From NCBI GenBank assembly GCA_050290865.1, contig JBNKIW010000019.1, positions 1 to 64,000 on the forward strand: a DNA stretch of 64,000 nt, written 5' to 3'. A model generated the notes under the pieces. It ran no database searches. It saw nothing but the letters and a program-made list of their open reading frames with translations, and was not told the origin of the DNA. Below are positions 7,955 through 15,800 of this stretch, one piece after another (the first letter of the stretch is position 1; each line of letters starts with the position of its first letter). Origin of the DNA: JARRLC01 sp050290865. GTDB taxonomy: Bacteria > Pseudomonadota > Alphaproteobacteria > Rhizobiales > Rhodomicrobiaceae. The position numbers and the translations under genes were made by a program.

Positions 7955-9318
7955 GAGCGCGCCTCGACATACGGGTTTTTCGCTTTGCGCAGATGCACGC
8001 GGATCGGTACCGAACGCATGTCGAAACTGTCGCGCAGGGAGTTGACGAGATAGCGCGTGTAGGCCTCGGGGAGGTCGTCCGGACGCGAGCAGAAGACGAT
8101 GAAAGTGGGGGGGCGCGCGTTCGACTGGGTGCTGTAGCGCAGCCTGATCCGCCGTCCGCTGACCGCAGGCGGCGCGTGGCGTTCGAGCGCCTCCGCGAAC
8201 CAGCGGTTGAGCGCCGCCGTCGGGATGCGGCGGTTCCAGGCGTCGTAAACATTGACGATTGCGCCCATCAGCTTGTCCGCGCCCCGCCCCGATACCGCGC
8301 TCAGCGGCATGACGGACACGCCTTTCACCTGCGGCAGCGCCCGCTCCACCGTTTCACGCAGTTCGCGCAGACGCCGGTCGCGATCCTCGACGAGGTCCCA
8401 TTTGTTGATGCCGATCACCAGCGCCCGGCCCTCGCGCTCGACGAGATCGGCGATCTGCAAATCCTGTTTGTCGAGTGCCTGGGCCGCATCGACGAGCAGC
8501 ACCACGACTTCGGCGAAGCGAATGGCTTTGAGGGCGTCGCCCACGGCCAGCTTTTCGGCGCGTTCGGAGACGCGCGATCTGCGGCGCAGCCCCGCCGTGT
8601 CGAACAGCTTGAACGCGCGGCCGCTCCACGAGAAATCCGAGGCGACGGCATCGCGGGTCAGGCCCGGTTCCGGCCCGGTGATCATGCGCTCCTCGCCGAG
8701 CAGGCTGTTGACGAGCGTGGATTTGCCGGCATTGGGCCGTCCGACGATGGCGAGCCGCAAGGGACGGGCGCGCGCGTCCGACGTGTCCTCCTGTTCCGGA
8801 AAAGGCTCGCCGCTTTCTTCCAGTGCGTCCAGCGCGGCGTTGATACGCGCATACAGGTCGCCCATGCCCTGATTGTGTTCCGCTGAAATCGCGACCGGCT
8901 CGCCCAGGCCGAGTTCGAAGGCCTCGTAATACCCCGGATCGGAGGCACGCCCCTCGTATTTATTGGCGATCAGAACCACCGGCTTGCCCGAAGCGCGCAC
9001 AAGATCCGCGAATTGCTCGTCGACCGGCGTCACGCCTGCGCGGGCATCGATGAGGAACAGGATCAGGTCGGCTTCGGCGACGGCTGTTTCGCTCTGCTGG
9101 CTCATGCGCGCGGCTATGGACCCCTGCTCGGCGCGCTCCAGCCCGGCGGTGTCGATGAGGCGGATGGTGCGCTTTCCGATAGCGGCCTCGGCCTCCTTGC
9201 GGTCGCGCGTCAGGCCGGGCATGTCGTCGACCAGCGCCAGCCGCTTGCCCGCGAGGCGATTGAACAGGGTCGATTTGCCGACATTCGGCCGCCCGGCGAT
9301 GACGAGAGAATAGGTCAT
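7951..9318 (-). CDS. der: Ribosome-assembly GTPase Der (EngA)
   Basis: Two tandem GTPase domains and a C-terminal KH-like domain, 455 residues, the normal Der plan. The first P-loop is GRPNVGKST with DTAGLERAEQ and NKYEG; the second is GRPNAGKST with DTAGLRRRSR and NKWDLV. The KH-like region covers about residues 350-450. Der acts in maturation of the large ribosomal subunit. It lies downstream of the bamB terminator and a long palindromic repeat, so it probably has its own promoter in 9319-9430. Co-translated with holC. Confidence 0.96.
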   Translation of the reverse strand: MTYSLVIAGRPNVGKSTLFNRLAGKRLALVDDMPGLTRDRKEAEAAIGKRTIRLIDTAGLERAEQGSIAARMSQQSETAVAEADLILFLIDARAGVTPVDEQFADLVRASGKPVVLIANKYEGRASDPGYYEAFELGLGEPVAISAEHNQGMGDLYARINAALDALEESGEPFPEQEDTSDARARPLRLAIVGRPNAGKSTLVNSLLGEERMITGPEPGLTRDAVASDFSWSGRAFKLFDTAGLRRRSRVSERAEKLAVGDALKAIRFAEVVVLLVDAAQALDKQDLQIADLVEREGRALVIGINKWDLVEDRDRRLRELRETVERALPQVKGVSVMPLSAVSGRGADKLMGAIVNVYDAWNRRIPTAALNRWFAEALERHAPPAVSGRRIRLRYSTQSNARPPTFIVFCSRPDDLPEAYTRYLVNSLRDSFDMRSVPIRVHLRKAKNPYVEARS

Positions 9319-9432
9319 GGTTACATCACGTAAAGAGAATCGGCGAAAGGGGCTGCCCGGCCCCGTATCATTCTGCCTGTTTTCAGCTTTGCCGGCACCC
9401 TTTTGTTCGGCCTGCGGCTCGACAGGAAGGCG

Positions 9433-9510
9433 CTAGTACAGCCCGCGAGCCAAGTTCGCCCCCCGTTTGCCGCACAGGCTCATACGAACCTGGCTCGCGG
9501 GCTGTACTGG
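9433..9510. repeat. 78-bp palindromic repeat, copy A
   Basis: Arms at 9435-9458 and 9485-9508 pair over 24 bp with a single mismatch and enclose a 26-base loop; the outer 18 bp pair perfectly. The outer edge reads CTAGTACAGCC and the inner part contains CAAGTTCGC and a GCCGCAC loop, all of which recur in the copy at 15363-15440. Both are about 78 bp long. The size, symmetry and intergenic site fit a REP- or MITE-like dispersed element. It sits between bamB and der. Confidence 0.8.
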
Positions 9511-9512
9511 CC

Positions 9513-9542
9513 AAAAAAACAAGCGGGCCGCAACCAGCCCGC
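9513..9542 (-). terminator. Intrinsic terminator of bamB
   Basis: On the minus strand the six-base arms GCGGGC and GCCCGC (9523-9528 with 9537-9542) form a GC stem that is followed by a T-rich run with seven consecutive T. It begins 27 bases after the bamB stop. This separates bamB from der transcription. Confidence 0.75.
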
Positions 9543-9568
9543 CACGAGTTCACAATGCCGCCCGCCGC

Positions 9569-10924
9569 TCAGTTCATCGCAATGAGCCGAGCCTTGTCCG
9601 TCAGGACGAACATGCGGCCATTGGCGATGGCCGGCGGAATATAGACGGCGGTGTCCAGGTCGGCCTTCGTTGCGATCTGCCCGGTCCTGGCGTCCACGCC
9701 CAGCATCAGGCCCTTGTTGGACACCACCCAGAGCTTTCCGCCCGCGAGCGCCGGCCCGGTCCAGATGCGCGCCTGCGGCAGGGCCGTAACCCAGCGGACC
9801 TTGCCGGTCTTGCGCGCCAGGGCGTAAAGGTGGCCGCCGGTATCGACCAGGAACACGCTATCCCCGGCCACGGCCGGCGTCTGGTCGGACCGGAGGTCGC
9901 GAGACCACATCCGGTCCCCGGTGGCGACACGGGTCGCGATGAGGCGTCCCGACTGGCTGGCGGCCAGCACCATGTTGCCGTCGATCACCGGGCGTGCGGC
10001 CTCGCCGATCGATGTAATGGTCGTGGCCGCGCCGCCGCCGGACACGGAGTCCACCCACTTCTGTTGCCCGGATTTGGCATCGAGCGCCATGACCTCGCCG
10101 GAGGAGAAAGAAACGACAACCAGATTGCCGGATACGGCGGGGCTGACATTGGTCAAAATCTCCGCGCCTTCGGGGAGACCGCGTACGCTCCACACCTCTC
10201 TGCCGTCGGCGCCGCTGAGCGCGAAGAGCTGGCTTTCGGTGTTGACGATGAAGACCTTGCCGCCCGAAGCCGTCGGCGAAGTGCGGATCGGAACGCCGAG
10301 GTTCTTGGTCCACAGCGGTTTGCCGGAGGTGCTCAGGGCGGTCACCGTACCGAAACCGCTTGCCGCGTAAATTCTGTCGCCCTCCGCGGCCAGCCCGCCG
10401 CCATAGCCGGAAGAGGCCTTCTCATCCTCGGGTTTCAGGCTGACATGCCAGAGTTCGCCGCCATTCATCGAGAATGCGGTGACAAGGCCCTTGCGGTCGA
10501 GCGTGAAAACCTTGCCGCCATAAATGATGGGGATCGCTGTGAGGCGCCCGCTCGAACTCGACCCCGATCCGGCGTCACCGCGCCAGAGCCGTTTTCCGAC
10601 GCCCGAGAAGGCCAGATGGCCGGGCGAATTGCTCGCCACGCCGCCCGGCTGGCTCCAGGACTGGTTGACATGCGGCGCCGGGATGAGAACCGGCTCCTTC
10701 GCCTCCACGGCCGCGGTCGCCCCGGTGGTCTCTCCCGAGGAGAGCACCGAAATGCGATGGCCGGGCATCGGCGGGGGCGCACTCTCACCGAACAGGCTGG
10801 ACACGCCTGGGATGGACGGCATGGACGGCGTGCTCAGGCCCGCAGCCTCGCATCCCGCCAAGCCGAGCACCGCGGCTGTGAACACCAGCCCTGTCAAGAA
10901 GCTCGAACGACGTTGGCCGTGCAT
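9569..10924 (-). CDS. bamB: Outer-membrane assembly lipoprotein BamB
   Basis: PQQ-like beta-propeller protein of 451 residues. The N-terminus has a hydrophobic stretch ending in the lipobox LAGC (Cys about residue 25), so it is a lipoprotein. Repeated blades show the patterns GxVxALDAKSGQ, LYALARKTGKVRW and LWVVSNKGLMLGVD. In E. coli BamB is a scaffold of the Bam complex that inserts beta-barrel proteins. It follows the YfgM-like gene by ten bases on the same strand, and der comes next, the common proteobacterial order. Confidence 0.9.
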   Translation of the reverse strand: MHGQRRSSFLTGLVFTAAVLGLAGCEAAGLSTPSMPSIPGVSSLFGESAPPPMPGHRISVLSSGETTGATAAVEAKEPVLIPAPHVNQSWSQPGGVASNSPGHLAFSGVGKRLWRGDAGSGSSSSGRLTAIPIIYGGKVFTLDRKGLVTAFSMNGGELWHVSLKPEDEKASSGYGGGLAAEGDRIYAASGFGTVTALSTSGKPLWTKNLGVPIRTSPTASGGKVFIVNTESQLFALSGADGREVWSVRGLPEGAEILTNVSPAVSGNLVVVSFSSGEVMALDAKSGQQKWVDSVSGGGAATTITSIGEAARPVIDGNMVLAASQSGRLIATRVATGDRMWSRDLRSDQTPAVAGDSVFLVDTGGHLYALARKTGKVRWVTALPQARIWTGPALAGGKLWVVSNKGLMLGVDARTGQIATKADLDTAVYIPPAIANGRMFVLTDKARLIAMN

Positions 10925-10934
10925 CGGTCATCCT

Positions 10935-11636
10935 CTATTGCGTTGCGGCGTCGTTGCTCCCGGCCTTGCCCACGTCCTGGACTTTGACGAGCAGGGCAAG
11001 CATGATCTGGGCACGCTTGCGAAGCTCGGCCGGAGCAAAAGGGTCGCTCAGGATCTGGCTGAACAGTTTCTCCGATTCGACCGTGTTGCCGGAGCGAAAA
11101 GCCGCGAGTCCCAACAGCTCCTTCGCGGAATAACGCCACGGATTAGTGTCCGTATTAAGTCCTTCGAGGCGGCTGGCGATCTCCCCGGCATCTGCGTCAT
11201 CGAGCCGCAGCGTGGCGGCCTGGAGGCGCGCGAAATCCCGCAATGTGGCGTCGCCGCCGCCCGCGGCGATTCTGTCGAACTCGGCGACAGCCTCTTTCTT
11301 GCGGCCCTCTTTGGCGTGGAGCGCGGCGGTTTCGAGCGCGGCGAGCGTCTTGTAACCTCCAGGCGCCGCTTTGGTCAGGGTGCCAAGGGCGGCGAGAGCC
11401 TCGGTGTTCTTGTCCGCTTCGACGAGTGCGATCGCTTGATGGAAAGCCGCGCCGCTTTCCGCGCTCCGTTTCGTTTCCCACCAGTTGTATGCCTTGAAGC
11501 CGCCCACCGCCAGGATGATGAACAGCGCGCCGAGGATGGCGTAGATGCCATATTTGTCCCACAGCTTGGCGATTTCTTCACGGCGGAGGTCTTCATCGAC
11601 TTCGCGGAAAATGTCTTCGTTGCTCATTTCGCTCAC
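10935..11636 (-). CDS. YfgM-like tetratricopeptide membrane protein
   Basis: A 233-residue protein with a cytoplasmic acidic N-terminus (SNEDIFREVDEDLRREE), one transmembrane helix at about residues 30-50 (YGIYAILGALFIILAVGG) and a periplasmic region of TPR-like helices. This is the layout of the ancillary SecYEG subunit YfgM. The gene sits directly upstream of bamB, as in many proteobacteria, which supports a link to export and outer-membrane biogenesis. The repeats are degenerate, so the exact binding partner is inference. Confidence 0.82.
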   Translation of the reverse strand: MSEMSNEDIFREVDEDLRREEIAKLWDKYGIYAILGALFIILAVGGFKAYNWWETKRSAESGAAFHQAIALVEADKNTEALAALGTLTKAAPGGYKTLAALETAALHAKEGRKKEAVAEFDRIAAGGGDATLRDFARLQAATLRLDDADAGEIASRLEGLNTDTNPWRYSAKELLGLAAFRSGNTVESEKLFSQILSDPFAPAELRKRAQIMLALLVKVQDVGKAGSNDAATQ

Positions 11637-11777
11637 CGGCTTTCCGGGCCGTACCCTTTTTCGGATTTTCCCGCTACTCTTATAACGGCCACGGCTTGAA
11701 CGCCAGCTTTCCCGCCGCCGCGCAATGTAACCCGCCTTCCAGTCGCGGGAGATCGCCGCAATTCTCCAGAACCTGGT

Positions 11778-12668
11778 TCACCTGCCGCTGATTTTGGACT
11801 TTTTCGTGGCCTTCACCGAAGGTTCGGCGCCATCGCCGCCGCTGCTCTCGCCGTCCCGCATGGAATAAACGTGTTCGAGACCGGGGAAGGAGCGGGCGCG
11901 CACCTCGGCCACGTAGTCCTTGACCGCATTCTCGATCGCCGCACCCAGGTCGCCGTATTTCTTCACGAATTTTGGCACGCGCGGCGACAGGCCGAGCATG
12001 TCCTCCAGAACCAGAATCTGGCCGTCGCAGGAAGCCGAAGCTCCGATGCCGATAGTCGGGATCGGGATCATCTTCGTGATACGCGCGGCCAGCAGTTCCG
12101 CCATGCCTTCCAGCACCACGGCGAAGGCCCCCGCCTCGGCGATGGCCACGGCGTCGGCCTCGATCGCCGCCCACTCCTCGCGCCGCCGCCCCTGCGTCTT
12201 GAAGCCGCCCACAATGTTGATGGATTGCGGGGTCAAGCCGATATGCGCCATCACCGGAATGCCGCGCTCGGTGAGATAGCGGACGGTGTCGGCCATGCGC
12301 GCGCCGCCCTCGAGCTTGATGGCGCCGCAGCCCGTTTCCTTGAGGACGCGCGCAGCGTTGCGGAAGGCCACCGCCGGGCTTTCCTCATAGGATCCGAACG
12401 GCATGTCCACGACGACGAGCGCCTGGGACGAACCGCGTACCACGGCCGCGCCGTGCATGATCATGAGGTCGAGAGGAACCGGAACCGTGGTCTCATAACC
12501 GTGCATCACCATGCCGAGCGAGTCGCCCACAAGCAGGAAATCGACATGCGGGTCGATGATGCGCGCGGTGTGTGCGTGATAGGCCGTCAGCGAGACGATC
12601 GGATCCCCGCCCTTGCGCGCCCGGATGGCTGGCGCGGTCAACCGCCTGGCCTGAGATTGAGCAGACAT
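11778..12668 (-). CDS. panB: 3-methyl-2-oxobutanoate hydroxymethyltransferase
   Basis: PanB, first committed enzyme of pantothenate synthesis; it transfers a hydroxymethyl group from methylene-tetrahydrofolate to 2-oxoisovalerate. Family marks are [12 protein letters not shown], the metal-binding [30 protein letters not shown] and [11 protein letters not shown]. At 296 residues the length is slightly above usual owing to a basic C-terminal tail ([11 protein letters not shown]). No panC lies next to it. The start at 12668 agrees with family N-termini. Confidence 0.94.
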   Translation of the reverse strand: MSAQSQARRLTAPAIRARKGGDPIVSLTAYHAHTARIIDPHVDFLLVGDSLGMVMHGYETTVPVPLDLMIMHGAAVVRGSSQALVVVDMPFGSYEESPAVAFRNAARVLKETGCGAIKLEGGARMADTVRYLTERGIPVMAHIGLTPQSINIVGGFKTQGRRREEWAAIEADAVAIAEAGAFAVVLEGMAELLAARITKMIPIPTIGIGASASCDGQILVLEDMLGLSPRVPKFVKKYGDLGAAIENAVKDYVAEVRARSFPGLEHVYSMRDGESSGGDGAEPSVKATKKSKISGR

Positions 12669-12875
12669 GGCACTATCCTTAGAGTTGGTGAGGCACGATA
12701 CTGCCCCGGCTGGCGCGGCAGCCCGTTCCGTCCTGAAACAAAATCGCGCCGCCGTTAACCGGCTGTTTGCGATCCGTCGCTTAGATGAACGATGATTTAG
12801 CGCCTCAGGCCCGGCGATTAAAGGGGTTTGATGCGGAAATCCTCAAGAGTAGCGCGAGCGTGATGGGGACTGGCG

Positions 12876-13253
12876 ATGAAGCGGAATCCGGCTGAAGCTG
12901 CAGCGGAGAGATGGCGGCTGGCGGCTGTGTTTTGCTGCCTGATGGGTGCGGTGACACTTGCCACACCGGTCGAGGCCGCCGGATTGTACCCTTGGCACAG
13001 CGCCGTGGCCGCGCATGATGGCGGTGTCATTCGCGTGGATGCCTGCCGTGGCCGTGACTGCGCTCCGCCGCCGTCGCCCCCTTGCCGTCAGCGCCTGCCC
13101 TACACCCGCCCGCGCTCGAATATCGGTATGCGCGAAATGTGGGAACTCATCACCCACGGCGCGCCGATGCCGGGCACCGACTACTATTATTACCGAATGT
13201 ATGAGTATCGGAAGGGACGTCTCCACACGCCGCGCCGCCGCTGCGGCCGCTGA
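12876..13253 (+). CDS. Hypothetical secreted protein, 125 aa
   Basis: The N-terminus has a basic start and a hydrophobic core (residues about 14-32) followed by PVEAAG, a likely signal-peptidase site. The mature part holds paired cysteines (CRGRDC, and a further Cys) and a tyrosine cluster (DYYYYRMYEY), and ends very basic. No family is recognised. It is alone on the plus strand between panB and the Cys/Arg-rich peptide genes. Its basic Cys/Tyr-containing mature part loosely recalls those peptides, but no clear sequence identity was seen. Confidence 0.55.
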   Translation: MKRNPAEAAAERWRLAAVFCCLMGAVTLATPVEAAGLYPWHSAVAAHDGGVIRVDACRGRDCAPPPSPPCRQRLPYTRPRSNIGMREMWELITHGAPMPGTDYYYYRMYEYRKGRLHTPRRRCGR

Positions 13254-13655
13254 GACCCGCCCGCGCGATGCCGTAGCGCGGAGATGACGATGAAGGCTGC
13301 CCGCTTGTGCCGGCAGCTTTCCTCATGTCTCGTACGCCCGCCTTTCCTTACTCCCGCCTGAACGCCCTTTCTCCCGCTTCCGTCTTCCCTGTCACGCTGT
13401 GCGGCCGGACCATCGCCGGTCATGCGTTTGCGCGGGACCATCCTTAACAAAACGTCAAAGTCCGCCATGCATAAGTCGCGCCCAAGCAAAGCTATTCGTA
13501 TATATTTGTTATCGAGGCGTAACTTAAAAGAATTGATTACTTTCAATCTGCTCAAAATATCACCGATAGCGCGCTTATATGGTTCGTCAGTAGCAATAAA
13601 TTAGTACTGACGATGGAATATCGCGTTGCTTTCCAAGACATGGAGGAGGAAGCTA
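13254..13655. other. AT-rich leader region before the peptide genes
   Basis: From about 13430 base composition turns clearly AT-rich. No gene is seen. The last 45 bases before 13656 match the leader of the next peptide gene (14206-14247): both have GCGT-GCTTTCC followed by a GAGGAG-type ribosome-binding site and AGCT just before ATG. A promoter is expected here but no firm -35/-10 pair could be fixed. Confidence 0.45.
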
Positions 13656-13970
13656 ATGAAGAAACTGCTTTTGACCCTTGCACTCGTCGTATTCGGCGGC
13701 ATCAGCTTTTCCGCAGCCACCCCTGCGCACGCGCTGAGCGCCAACGCCATCGGCGGCGTGAGCAAGGCCATGCCGACCAGCCAGGTCAGCAAGGTGTTTT
13801 TTGACTGTGGCCGCCGGTGTGCTCGCCCTTGCTACCGCCGGTATCGGCCCTGCTACCGCCGTGCCTATCGGCGGTGCTATCGCCGTTGCTACCGTCCGTG
13901 CTATCGCCGTTGCTACCGTCCGTGCTACCGCCGTTGCTACCGCTCCTGCTGGTTCGGCTGCTGGTGGTAA
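13656..13970 (+). CDS. Secreted Cys/Arg/Tyr tetrapeptide-repeat peptide, copy 1
   Basis: 104 residues. A signal peptide (MKKLLLTLALVVFGG...) ends near TPAHA. A short linker follows (IGGVSKAMPTSQVSKV), then a repeat region of about 50 residues built from CYRR and CYRP units, and an aromatic end (CWFGCWW). About every fourth residue is Cys, so the mature peptide could be heavily disulfide-bonded or metal-binding. The start at 13656 has GGAGGA upstream; the ATG at 13626 is out of place for a signal peptide. A terminator follows at 14016. The next gene is a diverged duplicate, leader included. Function unknown; envelope or defence roles are speculation. Confidence 0.75.
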   Translation: MKKLLLTLALVVFGGISFSAATPAHALSANAIGGVSKAMPTSQVSKVFFDCGRRCARPCYRRYRPCYRRAYRRCYRRCYRPCYRRCYRPCYRRCYRSCWFGCWW

Positions 13971-14015
13971 GGAAGACGGTGCAGCACTGCTTGCAACGGG
14001 CAGTGATCGTCAGAA

Positions 14016-14046
14016 GCGGTTTGCCGCGCAGGCAGGCCGCTTTTTT
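14016..14046 (+). terminator. Intrinsic terminator after peptide gene copy 1
   Basis: GCGG and TTGCC pair with GGCA and CCGC (14016-14040) and a run of six T residues follows directly. It is 45 bp after the stop codon at 13970. Confidence 0.7.
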
Positions 14047-14247
14047 CTTTGCGTGACACCGAGGCGAAGAGCCCCGCAGCGCTACCTCCCGTCAGCGCGC
14101 GCTGCATACAAATCGAACGAACCTGCTTCGACGAATTGAAAAAGAATGAAACATCCATAGCCATATTCATTACTTAGCGTAATTACGCCTTAGACAATAT
14201 CAGCGAGTATGGCGTCGCTTTCCGATGAAACAGTGAGGAGAAAGCTC

Positions 14248-14535
14248 ATGCGGAAACTGATGTTGGCAATAGCCCTGCTTATCTTTGGCGGAATCACCTT
14301 CTCAGCCGGTACCCCGGCACGCGCGCTTGAGGTTGGCACGCTGACCGGCGTCAACAAGGCGATGCCCGCCGGCGAAGTGACCAAGGTCCGTTGGCGCCGT
14401 CATCGCTGCTGCTACCGCTACCGGCGCTGCTACCGGCGCCTGCGCTGTTACAGGCCGTGTTATCGCCGCTGCTATCGGCCCTGTTACCGCCGGTGTTACC
14501 GCCCGTGCTTCGTCGGCTGGGCGTGGCATTGGTAA
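14248..14535 (+). CDS. Secreted Cys/Arg/Tyr tetrapeptide-repeat peptide, copy 2
   Basis: 95 residues and a clear paralogue of the gene at 13656. The signal peptide (MRKLMLAIALLIFGGITFS) and linker (LTGVNKAMPAGEVTKV) align residue by residue with copy 1, then CYRR/CYRP units follow and the end is FVGWAWHW. The start at 14248 is preceded by GAGGAG; the upstream leader is also shared with copy 1. The repeat number differs between the two copies, as expected for slippage in a short coding repeat. It has its own terminator at 14584. Secretion is predicted; function is unknown. Confidence 0.75.
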   Translation: MRKLMLAIALLIFGGITFSAGTPARALEVGTLTGVNKAMPAGEVTKVRWRRHRCCYRYRRCYRRLRCYRPCYRRCYRPCYRRCYRPCFVGWAWHW

Positions 14536-14583
14536 AACGCGGACGGTGTAGCGTTGCCCGCACCGGGCGACGGAAAACCGGAT

Positions 14584-14612
14584 ACGGCTTGCCCCGCGGG
14601 CAGGCCGTTTTT
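14584..14612 (+). terminator. Intrinsic terminator after peptide gene copy 2
   Basis: ACGGC-T-TGCCC pairs with GGGCA-G-GCCGT around a three-base loop and is followed by five T residues (the last base of the stem plus four). It starts 49 bp after the stop of the gene. Confidence 0.75.
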
Positions 14613-14671
14613 CTGCCAGGGCTGTTCAGCCCGGTTCCGTGCGGCGTCATGGCGCCAGACGCGTTTTCGGA

Positions 14672-14872
14672 ATGGACCGGCGTGACTTTCTTTTGGCAAC
14701 TGCCGCAGCGGCGTTGTTGCCACGAGTAGCGCTCGCAAGACCGGCGTCCGGCAAGCGGCGGCCGACAGGCGGGTGTTCCCGGCCGTTCCGCCTTGGGGTG
14801 ACGCGCTGGCCGCCGAAAGGGGCAGGGGAATCGCATATGAGTAAAAGCGGCTTGCATCTTGGCCGCGAGTAG
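14672..14872 (+). pseudogene. Remnant with an intact Tat signal peptide
   Basis: From the ATG at 14672 the frame begins MDRRDFLLATAAAALLP and continues to VALA, a textbook twin-arginine signal with cleavage motif. After that the frame degenerates into short low-complexity residues and stops at 14872, just before the broken transposase. The best reading is a Tat-exported protein gene that lost its body when the transposon or a later deletion removed it. A real short protein is less likely. The identity of the lost protein cannot be told. Confidence 0.4.
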
Positions 14873-14887
14873 ATTCTGAAGGCGTTC

Positions 14888-15360
14888 ATGGTTTCGGATG
14901 GGGAAAACATTGAAGCTTTCAAATCTACATTTTCAGACTATCCTGATTCTCGCGATCAGAAGTCTTGGTATGAACTGCACGAAATTCTTTTCATCGCCTT
15001 CGCGGCGGTGTTGTGTGGGGCGAAGAATTGCGTGGAAATCGCGGAGTGTGCCCGGGCCAAACTGCCGTTGCTGCGCCAATTCCTGATCCTGAAGCACGGT
15101 GCGCCTAGCCACGACACGTTCAGCCGGGTGTTCAGGCTCCTCGATCCGAAAGCGTTTGAGGCCTGTTTCGCCCGCTTCATGGACACCTTCCGCACCCAAG
15201 CTTGAACGCGAGGGGCGCGCTCGCATGCCGCCCATGATGGTTTCGGCATGTGGTTTGGAGACGCGCATGACGCTCGCCCATACGATTGCGCCCCAAGGCA
15301 ACGAAGTGCAAGGTGCCCTGAAATTGCTTGAACTGATTTCGCTCAAGGGCAATCAATTCG
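14888..15360 (+). pseudogene. Broken ISAs1-family transposase
   Basis: The first part (14888-15205) matches the N-terminal DDE-associated domain of ISAs1 transposases: ILFIAFAAVLCGAK, PSHDTFSRVFRLLDP, CFARFMDTFRTQA. The frame then ends, and the family sequence continues in another frame from about 15196 (RARMPPMMVSA, GNEVQGALKLLELISLKG). The part that should hold the first catalytic Asp and following residues is missing, so a frameshift and small deletion are present. The gene stops short at about 15360, exactly where the palindromic repeat begins. No second inverted terminal repeat was found. It cannot encode an active transposase. Confidence 0.8.
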
Positions 15361-15362
15361 AT

Positions 15363-15440
15363 CTAGTACAGCCAGAGGCAAGTTCGCACCCGATTCGCCG
15401 CACGTGCGCAAGCGAACTTGCCTCGGAAAAGCTGTACTAG
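15363..15440. repeat. 78-bp palindromic repeat, copy B
   Basis: CTAGTACAGC at 15363-15372 pairs perfectly with 15431-15440, and GGCAAGTTCGC at 15377 onward pairs with GCGAACTTGCC at 15412-15422, with an unpaired bulge between. Length, outer ends, the AAGTTCGC core and the GCCGCAC loop are shared with copy A at 9433-9510. It abuts the truncated transposase, which suggests the element inserted into, or marks the breakpoint of, the old insertion sequence. Confidence 0.8.
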
Positions 15441-15500
15441 AAAGAAACTCGCTGCAGCGCACAACAATCGGCCGGAAAAGGGCCGTTTCATATATTCGGG

Positions 15501-15568
15501 TGTGCGCGGCACATGACAACTCACATTATATCCGAGCCCCCATCCCCGATGTGTGGTTTTTCACACAT
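15501..15568 (+). promoter_or_regulatory. DctD-like upstream activator sites of dctPQM
   Basis: Two inverted repeats lie here: TGTGC-GCG-GCACA at 15501-15513 and ATGTGTG-N6-CACACAT at 15549-15568. Rhizobial DctD binding sites upstream of dctA are of the form TGTGCGG-N4-CCGCACA, and two tandem sites are typical. They lie about 150-200 bp ahead of the sigma-54 promoter at 15709, a normal distance for an enhancer-binding activator. That DctD itself binds is inference; no dctBD genes are in the window. Confidence 0.55.
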
Positions 15569-15708
15569 GCTCTTGGCGTGATTGGGTAGAAGCATACCCG
15601 CTTGCGCCGCGTTCCGGCGGCGCTACGACCGTCCAGCCGGCCTGAAGAGCCCCTAAAATCATGCGCTTGCTGCATAGTGGACCGGCGCTGCGCGAATAGC
15701 TCACTGGC

Positions 15709-15724
15709 TGGCACGCCGATTGCT
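15709..15724 (+). promoter_or_regulatory. Sigma-54 promoter of dctPQM
   Basis: TGGCACG-N4-TTGCT is an exact match to the -24/-12 consensus for RpoN. The transcript should start near 15736, about 65 bases before the dctP start codon. Confidence 0.82.
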
Positions 15725-15800
15725 CATCATTCCTCCGTCAACCAATTCCGGGCTGGCTGCTGCCGCCCACATTTGGTGCATCTATTCAGGGAGGTCTTTC

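Noticed and set aside
13800..13965. Regular short repeats that resemble a CRISPR array at first sight
   Set aside because: The 12-base and 24-base units are in-frame codons for CYRR/CYRP and there are no unique spacers.
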